A stretch of 64,000 bases of DNA from Siphonodentalium dalli (GCA_032622095.1 CP136064.1:125227605-125291604), one strand, 5' to 3'; counted from the stretch's first letter, positions 1 to 9,879 are shown. Notes: generated by a model not told the origin, from the sequence alone. Numbers and translations are program-made.

Positions 1-8
1 AATATAAG

Positions 9-387
9 ATGAGCGAATTAAAGTTGAGGGAGATGGAGTTTGAAAGGAGAGCGAGTCACACTGTGAGAGACAGGTATGATAGCACATTTGATGTAACCAA
101 ACATATAAGACTTGTGCCTCCATTTACGGAGAAGGATGTGGATAAATATTTTTTATCAATTTGAGAAAGTTGCTAATACTTTAAAGTGGCCACAAGATTT
201 TCTGACCTTACTGCTGCAAAGTGTATAAGTTGGTAAAGCACAGGAAATTTATTCTGCCCTGTCAGCCGAGGAATGTTCAGACTACAAATTTGTCAAACAA
301 GCCATTTTAAGGTCGTATGAAATGGTTCCGGAGGCTTACAGGCAGCGCTTCAGGAGTTACAATAAGTCTGAAAACCAGGCCATGTAA
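9..387 (+). pseudogene. Gypsy gag fragment, frameshifted
   Basis: Degenerate capsid region of the outer Gypsy element. An ATG at 9 opens a frame ending at TGA 162-164. A one-base shift brings in the continuing frame, which reads 'EKVANTLKWPQDFLTLLLQS', has a TAA at 226-228 and ends at TAA 385-387. The PPF-T-E-DVDKYF then W-P/D-L-LLQ-GKA-E pattern matches the SCAN-like gag of invertebrate Gypsy elements from memory. The true gag start may lie left of the window. Confidence 0.65.
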
Positions 388-496
388 TCTCCCAATGCTG
401 GTAACTCCAAAGACAGAAGAATAGCCAGAAGACTGTTCTTACTTCTGCTGAGAAGAATGACCGAAGAGAACTTTGCACTAAACCACTCCAACCCAC

Positions 497-759
497 TTGT
501 CAAGAGTATACCCCATTTCTCACAGAGGGGCAGTCTCATTAAATGAGATGGAATTAAAGGGGCATCATGTGAAGATACTCCGGGATTCAGGAGCATGTCA
601 ATATCTAATCTTGGAGAATATTCTGCCATTTTCAGAGAAGAGTTCAACCGGTAACCAGATGTTGCTGTCTGGAGTTGGATCAGACATGATGAATGTGGAC
701 ATACACAAGATATTCCTGAATTCACCACTGGTTACAGGAGAAGTGATCGTCGGATTGAG
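497..759 (+). pseudogene. Gypsy retropepsin (protease), first part
   Basis: Aspartic protease region of the outer Gypsy element. The frame carries a DSGA active-site motif at about 585-600 ('ILRDSGACQYLI'), the form retroviral-type proteases use in their homodimeric active site. The strand running 'LVTGEVIVGL' breaks off at 759, where the BEL/Pao element is inserted. The protein resumes at 6,435 after the BEL 3' LTR. Nothing is missing between the halves except the 5-bp target duplication. Confidence 0.75.
755..759. repeat. BEL target-site duplication, left copy (TTGAG)
   Basis: TTGAG directly precedes the 5' LTR and recurs at 6,430-6,434 directly after the 3' LTR. Joining the Gypsy flanks across one copy restores a continuous Gypsy protease reading. 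Confidence 0.9.
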
Positions 760-873
760 TGTCACGGATTACGTTACTATGGACATGTTTGTTTGTGACG
801 TCACGTCACGTCCGGGAATTGTGTATTATATTAAAATGGCGTTTCCGTGTAGTATAGTTCTTATTCCGTAACA
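760..873 (+). repeat. BEL/Pao 5' LTR
   Basis: 114-bp LTR beginning TGTCACGG and ending CGTAACA. It matches 6,321-6,429 nearly throughout. Differences are an extra CGTCA-type step near 800, a few substitutions (ATATTA/GTATTA, GTGTAG/GTATAG) and the region around 785. It is very short for BEL/Pao. The shared block contains TGACGTCACG, a CRE-like palindrome that could act as a promoter element; that is inference. Confidence 0.9.
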
Positions 874-878
874 TAAAT

Positions 879-894
879 TGGTCCCTCGAACCGG
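879..894 (+). other. BEL primer-binding site
   Basis: TGGTCCCTCGAACCGG starts five bases after the 5' LTR. It begins with TGG, complementary to a tRNA CCA end. The next bases complement an acceptor stem and a GGTTCGA T-arm, as expected for tRNA-primed minus-strand synthesis. I did not identify which tRNA. Confidence 0.8.
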
Positions 895-899
895 TCAAT

Positions 900-2265
900 A
901 TGGAGAATAAAACTGAATTATCACACAAAGTACGTATGATGAAGCGGCGAGCGCAGCGTGGACACACTACAAGATTAATAAAAGAAGCTGACAGTATTAT
1001 AGCCGAGGCTGTACCAAACATTTAGCAGTTGAAATACGTGATCGACGAACTTCTCGAAAAGATTCAGATTCGTTGTGATATGAACGATGCTATTCTCAAC
1101 CACCTTGTTGATGATACTGACACATTCGATAAGGAATCGGAGGAAGCTGAGAAGCAGATGAGAGTGTTAAAGAGTTTAAGACACCGTTACATTACTTTCG
1201 TTGATGAATTCAATCCGATGTCTGTAGTTCATGCCAGAACTGATGTGAGCTTTTCGGAGTGTGATCGCAAGATTCATGCTCGCCAAAGTGTTGCATTGCC
1301 AAAACTTTCGTTGCCATTTTCGACGGAGACCTTACCCAATGGAAACCTTTTTGGGATTCGATTAATGCTGCTGTTCATTCTGTTCCTGATTTTGAAGTTC
1401 CACCTTTTCAGAAGTTTCAGCATCTGAGATCCTTATTGCGTGAAAGTGCAGCGTTATGCGTGGACGGCTTGAGTCTAACAAAGGATAATTACTATGGTGC
1501 GGTTGATATTCTTAAGGAAAGATTCGGTCAGACACATAAGATAGTTCATGCACATATGCAGACGTTGATGATTTACCCGATCCTCAAAACACTGTGTACA
1601 GTCTTGGTAAATTCTGGGACATTATCGAGGCAAATATCAGATCTTTGGATGCACTGGATCAACAAACATCATATAGCGATATGCTCTTATCGATGGTAAT
1701 ACAAAAATTGCCGCCGGTATTACGAGGTCACCTGGTGCGACGATATGGCAACCGTCAACTCACTTTAGCAGAAATCAGGGAGTTTTTACGACTAGAAGTT
1801 GATATTCTGGAGTCTACTGACAATAACTCATCACTTGAACCATCGCTGTCTTCACTAATGACAAATGCTGATAAGCAGATAATGGATAGAGGCTCAGATC
1901 CGTCCAATGCATCTAGAAAGCTTCGTGAGAATTTTCGTGAGGCAGTATGCGCATTTTGTAATGGTCATCATATGCCTGTAAATTGTACTGTTATGTCTGG
2001 TGTTGGACAACGCATTGCTTTTGTTCGACAACAAAAACTTTGTTTTAATTGTCTCTCTTCTACTCATCGGTGTGCAGATTGTATTTCGCGATTCGCTGCA
2101 GACTATGTTCTCGCAAGCATCACACTAGCATATATGAGTCAGTTAATTATAGAGAACAAAACAATGAAAGAAGGCAAGATAGATTTACAATTTCTGGACA
2201 AAACTATCGTTCACGAGAAAGCGCTGCAGATCAGAACATTCAAAATTCCTTTCATTGTAATCTAA
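900..2265 (+). pseudogene. BEL/Pao gag, broken
   Basis: Capsid/nucleocapsid region starting at ATG 900, six bases after the PBS. An in-frame TAG lies at 1,023-1,025. The frame shifts at about 1,300-1,430 and again at about 1,560-1,600. The middle segment has the DUF1759-like pattern of BEL gag (a W-x-F-W region, then LRE-A and an LKERFGQ-type segment, then 'KFWDIIEANIRSLDAL'). Near 1,950-2,090 are two Cys-His clusters, 'CAFCNGHHMPVNC' and 'KLCFNCLSSTHRCADC', which are nucleocapsid zinc knuckles. The remaining reading frame runs to 2,265. Confidence 0.85.
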
Positions 2266-2269
2266 GATC

Positions 2270-3097
2270 GGGTGTAGAAGACAGACATTCAACTTGCAAC
2301 GCCGTTTCGAATGTATCTTTGCAATCTTCCTTGTTGAAGACCGCTGTTGCTGACGTGTCTTCGGAAACAACAAAACGCGCAGCGAATATCTTGTTTGATG
2401 ATGGTTCTCAATCTTCATTTATCAGACAAGGGTTTTCAGAGGCTTTGGGACTTTCGCCTGTCGCGCCGTTAGTTTATCTGCATTCGGATCGGAGAGTGTC
2501 AGTGTCCGATATTTGGATGTGGTGAAGGTCAAACTTCTGTGTGAGAGCGATGAAGTAACTCTGGAACTTGTTGTGGTGCCTACGATTTCGACGCCATTGA
2601 ATGTACAAGTGCAAATGAATGTTGGATTGTATCCACATTTAAAAGGATTGAAATTAGCACATCCTGTGACTGGCGGTAATTTTCTCTGGACATATTAGTA
2701 GGCGCGGATTGTTATTATGATGTGGTGCAGGATATTCATATACGAGGGGAGGCCGGACCTGTTGCTGTAAAATCAAAAATTGGGTTTCTTATAACAGGAC
2801 CTATTCGTAATTCTGCAACTGGTAGCCTTACATCTATATTCAGCATTTTGGCTGATCATTCGTCTGGTTGACATGGAATTGGAAAAAAATTGGTCATTGG
2901 AAGCGATCGGCATTGAAGCACCAAAAGGTTTGAAAGACAATAATGAATTTCTATCCACTTATTGCGATTCAATATTGTTCATGGACGGTGAATATGTTGC
3001 ACCATTACCGTGGCGGGAAGATCATGCACCGTTGCCAAGCAACTATAATGTTGTTTATAACAGGAGTCGTTCGACGGTGAACAGACTGGTGAAGTAA
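2270..3097 (+). pseudogene. BEL/Pao aspartic protease and spacer, broken
   Basis: Protease region of the BEL polyprotein. 'ILFDDGSQSSFI' at about 2,390-2,425 is the active-site loop of the DUF1758-type retropepsin; the usual DSGS-like motif reads DDGS here. The frame shifts near 2,490-2,515, continues to a TAG at about 2,696-2,698, and after a further break reads a 'GADCYYDVV' segment. From 2,873 a third frame carries the 'WSLEAIGIE' and 'LPWREDHAPLPSNYN' signatures that lie just ahead of the RT in BEL elements. At least three disruptions. Confidence 0.8.
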
Positions 3098-3106
3098 AAT
3101 CGTGTA

Positions 3107-4078
3107 ATGGATTACGATAAACTCATACAAGAGCAGGTTAAGAGAGGTTTCATCGAGAAAGTGTCCCAACAGGAGCTCAACATCAGGATCGGAGAGTGTC
3201 ACTATATACCTCATCATCCAGTATTTAAGTCTTGTGCGACAACGCCGATGAGGATTGTGTATGACTGTAGCTGCAAAGTGAATAGTTCTAGCTCAAGTTT
3301 GAATGATTGTTTGTTAACTGGTCCTGCTTTACAGAACGATCTAGCTTCAATTTTAATCAGATTTCGTTTGCGGAGGTATGGTGTAGTTTTCGATGTGGAG
3401 AAGGCATTCTTGCATGTTAAATTGGCGGATAGGGATAAAGATTACACACGATTCTTTTGGTTATCTGACGCAACAGATCACACTTCTAACTTCGATGTTT
3501 ACAGATTTAATGTCGTTTTGTTTGGTGCCAGGAGTTCTCCATTCATATTATATGCCACGGTACTGAAGCATTTGCTAATCGAAGCACAAACTTTCCAAAG
3601 TTCAGCAAAAACATTGATGAACAATGTTTATGTTCATAATTTCATTGCCAGTTTTGATAGTGAAGATGAAGTTCGACAATATTTCCAAGAAACGCGCTCC
3701 ATGATGTCACGTGGTAACTTCAATGTTCGAGCGTGGTCTTCAAATTCTACTGCACTTAACGAGATTGCTTCAGATGCAAGAGTTTCTAGTTCGGACAATG
3801 TAGTGTCAGTTTTGGGATTGAAGTGGGAGATCAGCAGCGACACGTTAAGCATTTCTGCTAGGCATTTGAACACTTCACAATTGATCACAAAACGGGAAAT
3901 TCTTCGTGACACTTGTTCGATATTTGACCCGCTAGGATTTGTTTCACCGGTGGTTATAAAGGCTAAGATGTTCATGCAAAAGCTTTGGTCTCAGCGTGTG
4001 GATTGGGATGAACCCGTGGCTGATGAACTTTCCTCAGAATGGCATGGAATACGCGATGAACTTGGTAATGTACAGTAG
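3107..4078 (+). pseudogene. BEL/Pao reverse transcriptase and A17-type region
   Basis: 323-codon open frame with the RT finger/palm order: 'TPMRIVYDCSCK', 'YGVVFDVEKAFLHVKL' (first catalytic Asp), 'FNVVLFGARSSPFIL', then 'NVYVHNFIAS'. In active BEL elements the last motif carries an Asp where this copy has His, so the catalytic pair is broken. The C-terminal third ('EILRDTCSIFDPLGFVSPV...W') matches the Peptidase_A17-like region found between RT and RNase H in Pao elements. A stop at 4,076-4,078 interrupts the polyprotein. Confidence 0.88.
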
Positions 4079-4137
4079 CAAGTACGAAGGTCAACGGGTG
4101 TATTGAGATTCAAGACGATACGAGTGGTGATATTGAA

Positions 4138-4600
4138 TTGCACATTTTCGCTGATTCAAGTAATAAGGCTTATGGAACAGTGTCTTATTTGAAAACCGAT
4201 TCAGAGGGTTTACCACCATTATTAATGGCCAAGAGTCGAGTAACACCATTGAAGGGAATGACTATTCCGAAGTTAGAGCTCACAGCAGCGCTTCTTGCTG
4301 CTCGCATCAAGTCACATGTTGTTAGCAGTATAGATTGTAAACGACCAATGAAAACATTTTTGTGGACTGACAGTACAATTGTTTTGTATTGGATAAATTC
4401 AATGAGATCATTGCCTAGTTTTGTTTCCAACAGAATCGAAGAGATCAAGAATCTTACTGATGCATCGGATTGGCGCCATTGTTAGTCTGCAGACAATCCA
4501 GCGGACGTTTTGAGTAGAGGTTGTTCTAGCAGTGAATTGTTCAATAGTACATGTATATGGTGGCATGGCCCGGATTGGCTTCGACGAGATTCTTCTATGT
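4138..4600 (+). pseudogene. BEL/Pao RNase H
   Basis: RNase H-fold region removing RNA from the replication hybrid. Visible residues are 'FADSSNKAYGTV' (first Asp), 'IPKLELTAALLAARI' (Glu), 'LWTDSTIVLYWI' (second Asp), and then 'NPADVLSRG' after an in-frame TAG at 4,483-4,485 (last Asp). The set of four acidic residues is therefore present, but the stop splits it. Confidence 0.85.
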
Positions 4601-6194
4601 GGCCATCAACATGGGAGGTACCAAAGGCTGTGACCTCGACAACCGTTACTGTTGGACCGGAAACTGTTATGGTTGTAGATGTTCAAGAGGCAACACCAGG
4701 TTTTTTTGACTTATCGCGTTATTCATCCTGGACTCGGTTGAGACAAGTGGTGGCGTATGTTTTGCGATTTAGGAACAATATTTCGTTGAAGTCAAATATC
4801 CGACAGCTGGGCACCCTTTCTTTGTTTGAATTAAAGCAAGCTGATATAGTTATTATCAAACAATGTCAACAGGAAACGTATCGTGATATTATACATTCGT
4901 TACAAGTTAAGACTTCAAACATGAAACCGATTGTTCATCAACTTCAGTTGTTTTTGGATCACGATGGACTGTTACGTAGTCGTGGTCGGATCGGTAATAC
5001 AGAGATTGACTTCGACGCCAAATTTCCTATTTTATTACTTCCGACAAGTAGATTATCAGATTTGATCGTGCAAGAATATCATGTACGTACATTACATTCT
5101 GGTATCATACAAACGGTGTCAGCTATTCGACAAAGGTTCTGGATTCCTAAGATTCGACAGGTTGTTAAACGTTTATTGAAGGGTTGCGTGACATGCCGCA
5201 AAATTATTGGAAAGGCATATATTTTTCCAGTTCCGCCACACCTTCCAACAGACCGAGTGATGGGAGACAGACCTTTTCGGGTTACTGGGGTTGATTTCAC
5301 TGGTCACATACATGTTAATGATTTTCCTCATAAGTTTTATATATGTCTCTTCACATGCGCAGTAACTCGGGCAGTGCATCTGGAACTGGTATCAGATTTG
5401 ACTGTGAAATCATTCCTTATGTGCTTTCGACGGTTTGTGAGTAGAAGGGGACTTCCCGATAAACTGATGTATGATAATGCTACTACATTCGAGGCAGCGG
5501 CGTCACATATTCGACGGCTTATGTTACATCCAGAAGTTGTTGATGAATTGTCCAAACGGGATGTGGTGTGGACTTTCATACCTAAACGTGCACCTTGGTA
5601 CGGCGGATTCTGGAAACGGATTATCGGAATTACGAAATCATCATTGAAAAAGGTTGTTGGTCAGTGACGGATATCTTTCGCAGAACTTTCGACGGTAGTT
5701 ATAGAGATAGAAGCATTTATAAATGATCGACCATTAACCTTTTGTTTTTCGGATATTGGAGAACCAGACCAAATTACTCCTTCCAATTTGATTTGTGGAA
5801 GAAACATGCTTGTACTTCCGCGTCCACTTGCTGATATTGATGACAACACTTATCTTGTTGAGGAAAGTTGTACCAAACGTGTCAATGAGCTATCTTCTAT
5901 AATTCAACACACATGGAAACGATGGAAAATGAGTATATTCTATCATTACGTGAACATTACAATAAATCTAAAAGTGGACACAGTTATGTTCGTGTTAGAG
6001 ATGTTGTGTTAATTCACGACGACTGCCATAGATTGCTTTGGAAACTGGGGCTGATCACAGAACTACATGAAGGAAGTGACGGTGAAGTTAGGTCGGTGAC
6101 TTTAAAAACGAAATACGGTATCACGAACAGATCCATTGTAAAATTGTATCCTTTAGAAGTTAATTGCGATGATTATGTAAAGGTTAACAAATAG
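4510..6194 (+). pseudogene. BEL/Pao integrase with DUF5641-like C-terminus
   Basis: Zinc-binding HHCC region at about 5,080-5,200 ('HVRTLHSG' and 'GCVTCRK'), then the core: 'VTGVDFTGHI' (first Asp), 'LPDKLMYDNATTFEAA' (second Asp), 'RAPWYGGFWKRI'. In the family the last motif is GGFWER, so the catalytic Glu reads Lys here. A TGA stop at 5,665-5,667 follows, and another frameshift near 5,910-5,960. The tail at 5,913-6,194 ('VRVRDVVLIHDD', 'WKLGLITEL', 'NRSIVKLYPLE') is the DUF5641-type C-terminal domain of BEL integrases. Confidence 0.88.
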
Positions 6195-6320
6195 CAAGAC
6201 CAAACTAGCATGCGACCAAAAAGCACGAGGGTGGCAGCAAATGCAGCTAGACAGCAAATAAGACATTACTACGCAAGAGAGCATGAAGACGACATTTAGA
6301 TTTGGTGTCGGCGCTGAGAA
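6195..6320 (+). other. BEL 3' untranslated stretch before LTR
   Basis: About 125 bp between the integrase stop and the 3' LTR. It reads as a short charged tail with no further domain. The polypurine tract needed for plus-strand priming is not clear; GCGCTGAGAA directly before the LTR is the best candidate. Confidence 0.5.
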
Positions 6321-6429
6321 TTTCACGGATTACGTTACTATGGACTGGGTTGTTTGTGACGTCACGTCCGGGAATTGTGTATTGTATTAAAATGGCGTTT
6401 CCGTATAGTATAGTTCTTATTCCGTAACG
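6321..6429 (+). repeat. BEL/Pao 3' LTR
   Basis: 109-bp partner of the 5' LTR. It starts TTTCACGG where the 5' copy has TGTCACGG and ends TAACG where the 5' copy has TAACA, so both terminal dinucleotides have decayed. It is followed at once by TTGAG. Confidence 0.9.
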
Positions 6430-6600
6430 TTGAGGCCATCGCTCCCTATTGAGGGAGTGTCATTAATCTTGGAAAATGATTTAGCTGGAGGAAAAGTGAT
6501 TAAGGAGCCCTGCGTGACTTCAAATCCTAAGGCTAATCCATCCACAGAGAAATTGGAAGAAGATTTTCCTGGAATGTTCCCTTCCTGTGTCATAACTTAT
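6430..6600 (+). pseudogene. Gypsy protease, second part, and linker
   Basis: Continuation of the outer Gypsy after the BEL insertion. It reads 'RPSLPIEGVSLILENDLAGG' and later 'DFPGMFPSCVIT', where the GV-ILGNDLAGG-type segment is the C-terminal protease strand of this Gypsy type. The reading stops making sense after CVIT at about 6,600, where the LINE 3' end begins. It resumes as 'RAMSERMRQEDN' at about 9,525, so the LINE split a CVITRAM-like junction. Confidence 0.75.
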
Positions 6601-6762
6601 ACCTTATGTAACCTTATGTTGTTAGTGGACGCAGGCTTCTATAGATGCCACTATATCCACCTCTGATTCTTCATCTTCTGGTTCTCCGAACTCTCCTGAA
6701 TTTTTGTTTTTTGTTTCACTGATCGTATCAGGGTCTGTCAGCCTCAACTCAGCCTTGAAATT

Positions 6763-8360
6763 TAATTTAATTTATTGGTCCTGCCAATGGTAATCGAGAT
6801 TGTTTTTGAATGATTCATGTCTTCTGCATAGACCACTTTTTCTGTAAGATGATTCCATGGCTCCACCACTCTTAGGCTGAATGAGTATTTCCTCAGATCC
6901 CTGTTTGCTCCTTCCAGAAATAATTTATAATTATGTCCTCTGGTTCTGAGTTCGGTGCTTCTTCATAATATGTCATTCACTTCCGGATCATAGGTGTTAA
7001 ATATCTTGAAGCATTCTATCATATCTCCTCTTATTCTTCTGTAGTTAAGTGTTGGTATATTTAGCTTCTTTAGTCTTTCTTCATATGGTAGTTCTTTTAA
7101 TTCTGGTATTAGTTTTGTGAATCTTTTTTGGACTTTCTCGAGCATTTCAATGTCTTTCTTTAAGTGTGGACTCCAAGCCGGTTGGGCATATTCTAGATGT
7201 GGTCTCACCAGACTTTTGTATAGTTTCAGCATTGTTTTGGTGTCCAAGTGCGTAAATGCTCTGCGTATAGCTCTAGTGACTGCATTTGCTTTCTGTATTT
7301 TCTCGTTCATGTGTTGGTCAAATTTCAGTTTGTTATCAGTTGTGACTCCTATATCTTTCTATTCATTTACCTCCTTTAGTTGTACATATTGTCCATCTTT
7401 GTTCTTCATGTGATAGATTGGTTCTTCTGTTTTCGTGCCAATGTTTATTGTCACACATTTATCTGGATGAAATTTCAAGAGCCACTTGTCTGACCATGTC
7501 TGGAGTTCATCTAAGTCATTCTGTAATGCATCCACATATGATATATCCTGTATTTCCCTGTAAATTTTAGTGTCGTCGGCAAACATCATGACATCAGATT
7601 TGACGCTGGATGGTAGGTCATTTATGTATATGACAAATAATATGGGCCCGAGCACGCTTCCTTGGGGTATTCCACTTATTACTTCTCGTGTTGTTGACGC
7701 TTCGCCATTTATCATCACTCTTTGTTGTCTTCCCTGTAAAACATTCTCTATCCATTCCAATATATTCCCATTTATTCCGTAGCTTCTTGCTTTATGCAGT
7801 AGTCTTTGATGTGGAACAGTATCAAATGCTTTCTGGAAGTCCATATAAATTACATGTGTTGCATATCCTTCATTTATGGTCTTGGTCCACTTTTCCAATG
7901 AGTGCAGTAGCTGTAATGTTGTAGATCGTCCCTTGATGAACCCAAATTGCTTCTTACTAAATAGTTGGTTATTCCTCATATGGTCCATTATTTTGTCCCT
8001 TATTCTTGCCTCCAGAGCTTTACCTACTATACTGGTTAGGCTGTCTGGGCGATAGTTGTTTGGTTTAGATTTTTCCCCTTTTTTGTATATAGCAGATATG
8101 TTTGCTGTTTTCCATTCATTTGGTAATATTCCTAGTCGTAGGCTGTTATTGAAGATTTGTGATATTGGTATGCTTAGTTCCTTCGCTAGCTCTTTTAGGA
8201 TTTTAGGGTGTATGTTGTCAGGACCCTGGGACTTGCATGGTTTGAGTTTTGATAGCCTAATCTCTACTCCCTCTGCAGTCACTTCAAGGTCTTCTATCTC
8301 ATGCTTTATTGTCTTCATATCTATATCTGGGGTATTTCCTTCTGGTTCCCGTGTGAATAC
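6763..8360 (-). pseudogene. LINE reverse transcriptase and C-terminal region
   Basis: Frame from about 8,360 down to about 6,763, broken by only two in-frame stops (7,359-7,361 and 6,963-6,965). RT blocks: 'LKPCKSQGPDNIHPKILKEL', 'NNYRPDSLTSIVGKALE', 'VIYMDFQKAFDTVPH' (Asp), 'GIPQGSVLGPILFVIYINDL', 'MMFADDTKIY' (intact catalytic pair). The C-terminal part has 'KSLVRPHLEYAQPAWSPHL' and 'LKKLNIPTLNYRRIRGDMI', signatures of CR1/jockey-type ORF2 tails. The RT core is the best-preserved retroelement domain in the window. Confidence 0.9.
8084..8360 (-). repeat. 278-bp direct duplication, left copy
   Basis: 8,084-8,361 matches 8,627-8,904 at an offset of 543 with no difference that I can see by eye. 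Both copies are the LINE segment encoding the end of the linker and the first RT block. The normal order is kept only by skipping 8,361-8,626 and one copy. Confidence 0.9.
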
Positions 8361-8610
8361 TCGTCAGCAATAGAAGAATCCTCTTCTTTAGACTTGACAT
8401 CTTCATTCAGATCCTTACAAAATGTGTCCGATAAATCCAGCATGTTGTCCTCCTGCCTCATCCTCTCTGACATTGCCCTACCAACGAAGCAAATATGGTT
8501 CAAAATCTGGAGATTGGGAACCCCCTAGGGAAGAGTGATCACTGCTCCATCAGTTTCTACTATAAATGCTATAGCGTAAAAAAACAAGGAATGAAGAAGA
8601 AACAATATGC
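8361..8610. repeat. Inverted 250-bp copy of the LINE/Gypsy junction
   Basis: 8,361-8,610 is the reverse complement of 9,395-9,644, 250 bases on each side and apparently identical. The copied segment includes both LINE endonuclease sequence and the adjoining Gypsy linker, so the inversion arose after the LINE had inserted. Confidence 0.92.
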
Positions 8611-8626
8611 AATAATGTCAGGTCGA
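8611..8626 (+). other. 16-base templated filler at rearrangement joint
   Basis: The bases between the inverted copy and the second direct copy (ATAATGTCAGGTCGAT, 8,612-8,627) also occur at 10,232-10,247 and again at 11,417-11,432 in the Gypsy integrase region. This looks like a short templated insertion from about 1.6 kb away. Confidence 0.7.
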
Positions 8627-8904
8627 TGTATATAGCAGATATGTTTGCTGTTTTCCATTCATTTGGTAATATTCCTAGTCGTAGGCTGTTATTGAAGATT
8701 TGTGATATTGGTATGCTTAGTTCCTTCGCTAGCTCTTTTAGGATTTTAGGGTGTATGTTGTCAGGACCCTGGGACTTGCATGGTTTGAGTTTTGATAGCC
8801 TAATCTCTACTCCCTCTGCAGTCACTTCAAGGTCTTCTATCTCATGCTTTATTGTCTTCATATCTATATCTGGGGTATTTCCTTCTGGTTCCCGTGTGAA
8901 TACT
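8627..8904 (-). repeat. 278-bp direct duplication, right copy
   Basis: Partner of 8,084-8,361. From here the LINE reads continuously to its truncated 5' end near 9,511. Confidence 0.9.
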
Positions 8905-9510
8905 TCGGAGAAGAAATCTGCTAACACTTCTGCTTTCTCCTTATCGCTTGTTGTTACACTTCCATATGCTTTCTCTAGGTTTGCTATCCCTGTCTTCGTC
9001 TTCGTACGTCTCGACACATAGTCCCAGAATTTGTTGGGGTTATCTTTAGCTTGGTCGGCAATATCACGTTCGTGATTTTTCTGCTTCTTCCTTGTCAAAT
9101 TTCTTACTTGGTTCCTATATTTTGTATATATGTTATAGTTTTGTTGTGTCCTGTTTTCCATATAGCGAGTCCAAGCTCTATGCTTCTTCCTCACCACCTC
9201 TCTTGTTTTTGCATCTAGCAGCATTCTATTTTTTTTTGCTGGATGTATTTCTTTCTGGTATGTGTTTGTCTGTAACTTCTTCGAGTACTAGGCATAATCT
9301 CTTCCACTGGATGTTGTCATTATTACAGTCCTCAAATACTCCTTTCCAATCTATCTTCCCAACTTGTTCCCTCATTTTGTCATAGTTTCCTGCAGCATAT
9401 TGTTTCTTCTTCATTCCTTGTTTTTTTACGCTATAGCATTTATAGTAGAAACTGATGGAGCAGTGATCACTCTTCCCTAGGGGGTTCCCAATCTCCAGAT
9501 TTTGAACCAT
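8905..9510 (-). pseudogene. LINE ORF2 N-terminal part (endonuclease end and linker)
   Basis: From 9,510 the frame reads 'EIGNPLGKSDHCSISFYYKC', the last strand of an APE-type endonuclease with its Ser-Asp-His motif. A lysine-rich helical linker follows to about 9,226. A run of T residues (A on the coding strand) at about 9,230 carries a one-base frameshift. The next frame continues with 'MENRTQQNYNIYTKYRNQVR' and 'NPNKFWDYVSRRTKTK' toward the RT. Confidence 0.8.
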
Positions 9511-9511
9511 A

Positions 9512-9818
9512 TTTGCTTCGTTGGTAGGGCAATGTCAGAGAGGATGAGGCAGGAGGACAACATGCTGGATTTATCGGACACATTTTGTAAGGATCTGAAT
9601 GAAGATGTCAAGTCTAAAGAAGAGGATTCTTCTATTGCTGACGAGTCACAAATCACCATGTCAAGGATGACGCTAATAGATGAACAGAAAGATGATCCAG
9701 AATTGTCAGACTTGTTCAAAAGAGCGTTGACTGAGGAAGACGCAAAGACAGTTCCAGTGTGTTACCTGATAAAATATGGAATTCTAATGAGGAAATGGCG
9801 ACCATGTGCCATCAACTG
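9512..9818 (+). pseudogene. Gypsy pol linker before integrase
   Basis: Frame reading 'RAMSERMRQEDNMLDLSDTF', 'KSKEEDSSIADESQITMSRM', 'DDPELSDLFKRALTEEDAKT' and 'YLIKYGILMRKWRP', then a stop at 9,817-9,819. In Gypsy elements the L-D-GLLMRKWRP-type segment lies just before the integrase zinc domain. This stretch therefore joins the protease (ending near 6,600) to the integrase, consistent with integrase coming first in pol. Confidence 0.75.
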
Positions 9819-9879
9819 ATACATGGAGCATAATCTACCAAATAGTGGTCCCATGAAGAAATAGGAAAGAGATTATTAG

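Larger units (their letters stand above)
760..6429 (+). mobile_element. BEL/Pao LTR retrotransposon, full length but inactive
   Basis: A 5.67-kb element bounded by two LTRs of about 110 bp (760-873 and 6,321-6,429). It is flanked by the direct repeat TTGAG at 755-759 and 6,430-6,434, the 5-bp duplication expected for BEL/Pao integrase. Internal order is PBS, gag with DUF1759-like and zinc-knuckle regions, aspartic protease, reverse transcriptase, A17-type spacer, RNase H, integrase and a DUF5641-like C-terminus. I see no env-like frame between integrase and the 3' LTR. It interrupts the Gypsy protease. Stops, several frameshifts and altered catalytic residues in RT and integrase show that it cannot move by itself. 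Confidence 0.92.
6601..9511 (-). mobile_element. CR1-like non-LTR retrotransposon (LINE), 5' truncated
   Basis: LINE on the - strand with its 5' end near 9,511 and 3' end near 6,600. It begins inside the endonuclease domain ('GKSDHCSISF' with the SDH motif), so most of the endonuclease and any ORF1 are missing. Reverse transcriptase and the C-terminal region follow, then a 3' end on a short repeated ACATAAGGT tail instead of poly(A), a CR1-type trait. It lies inside the outer Gypsy between protease and integrase linker. A local rearrangement (8,361-8,904) interrupts it. Confidence 0.85.

Noticed and set aside
6195-6320. An env-like third ORF in the BEL element
   Set aside because: Only 125 bp remain before the 3' LTR, with no open frame of useful length.
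8361-8610. Independent Gypsy fragment inserted in the LINE
   Set aside because: It is an exact inverted copy of 9,395-9,644 including LINE sequence, so it came from the local junction.
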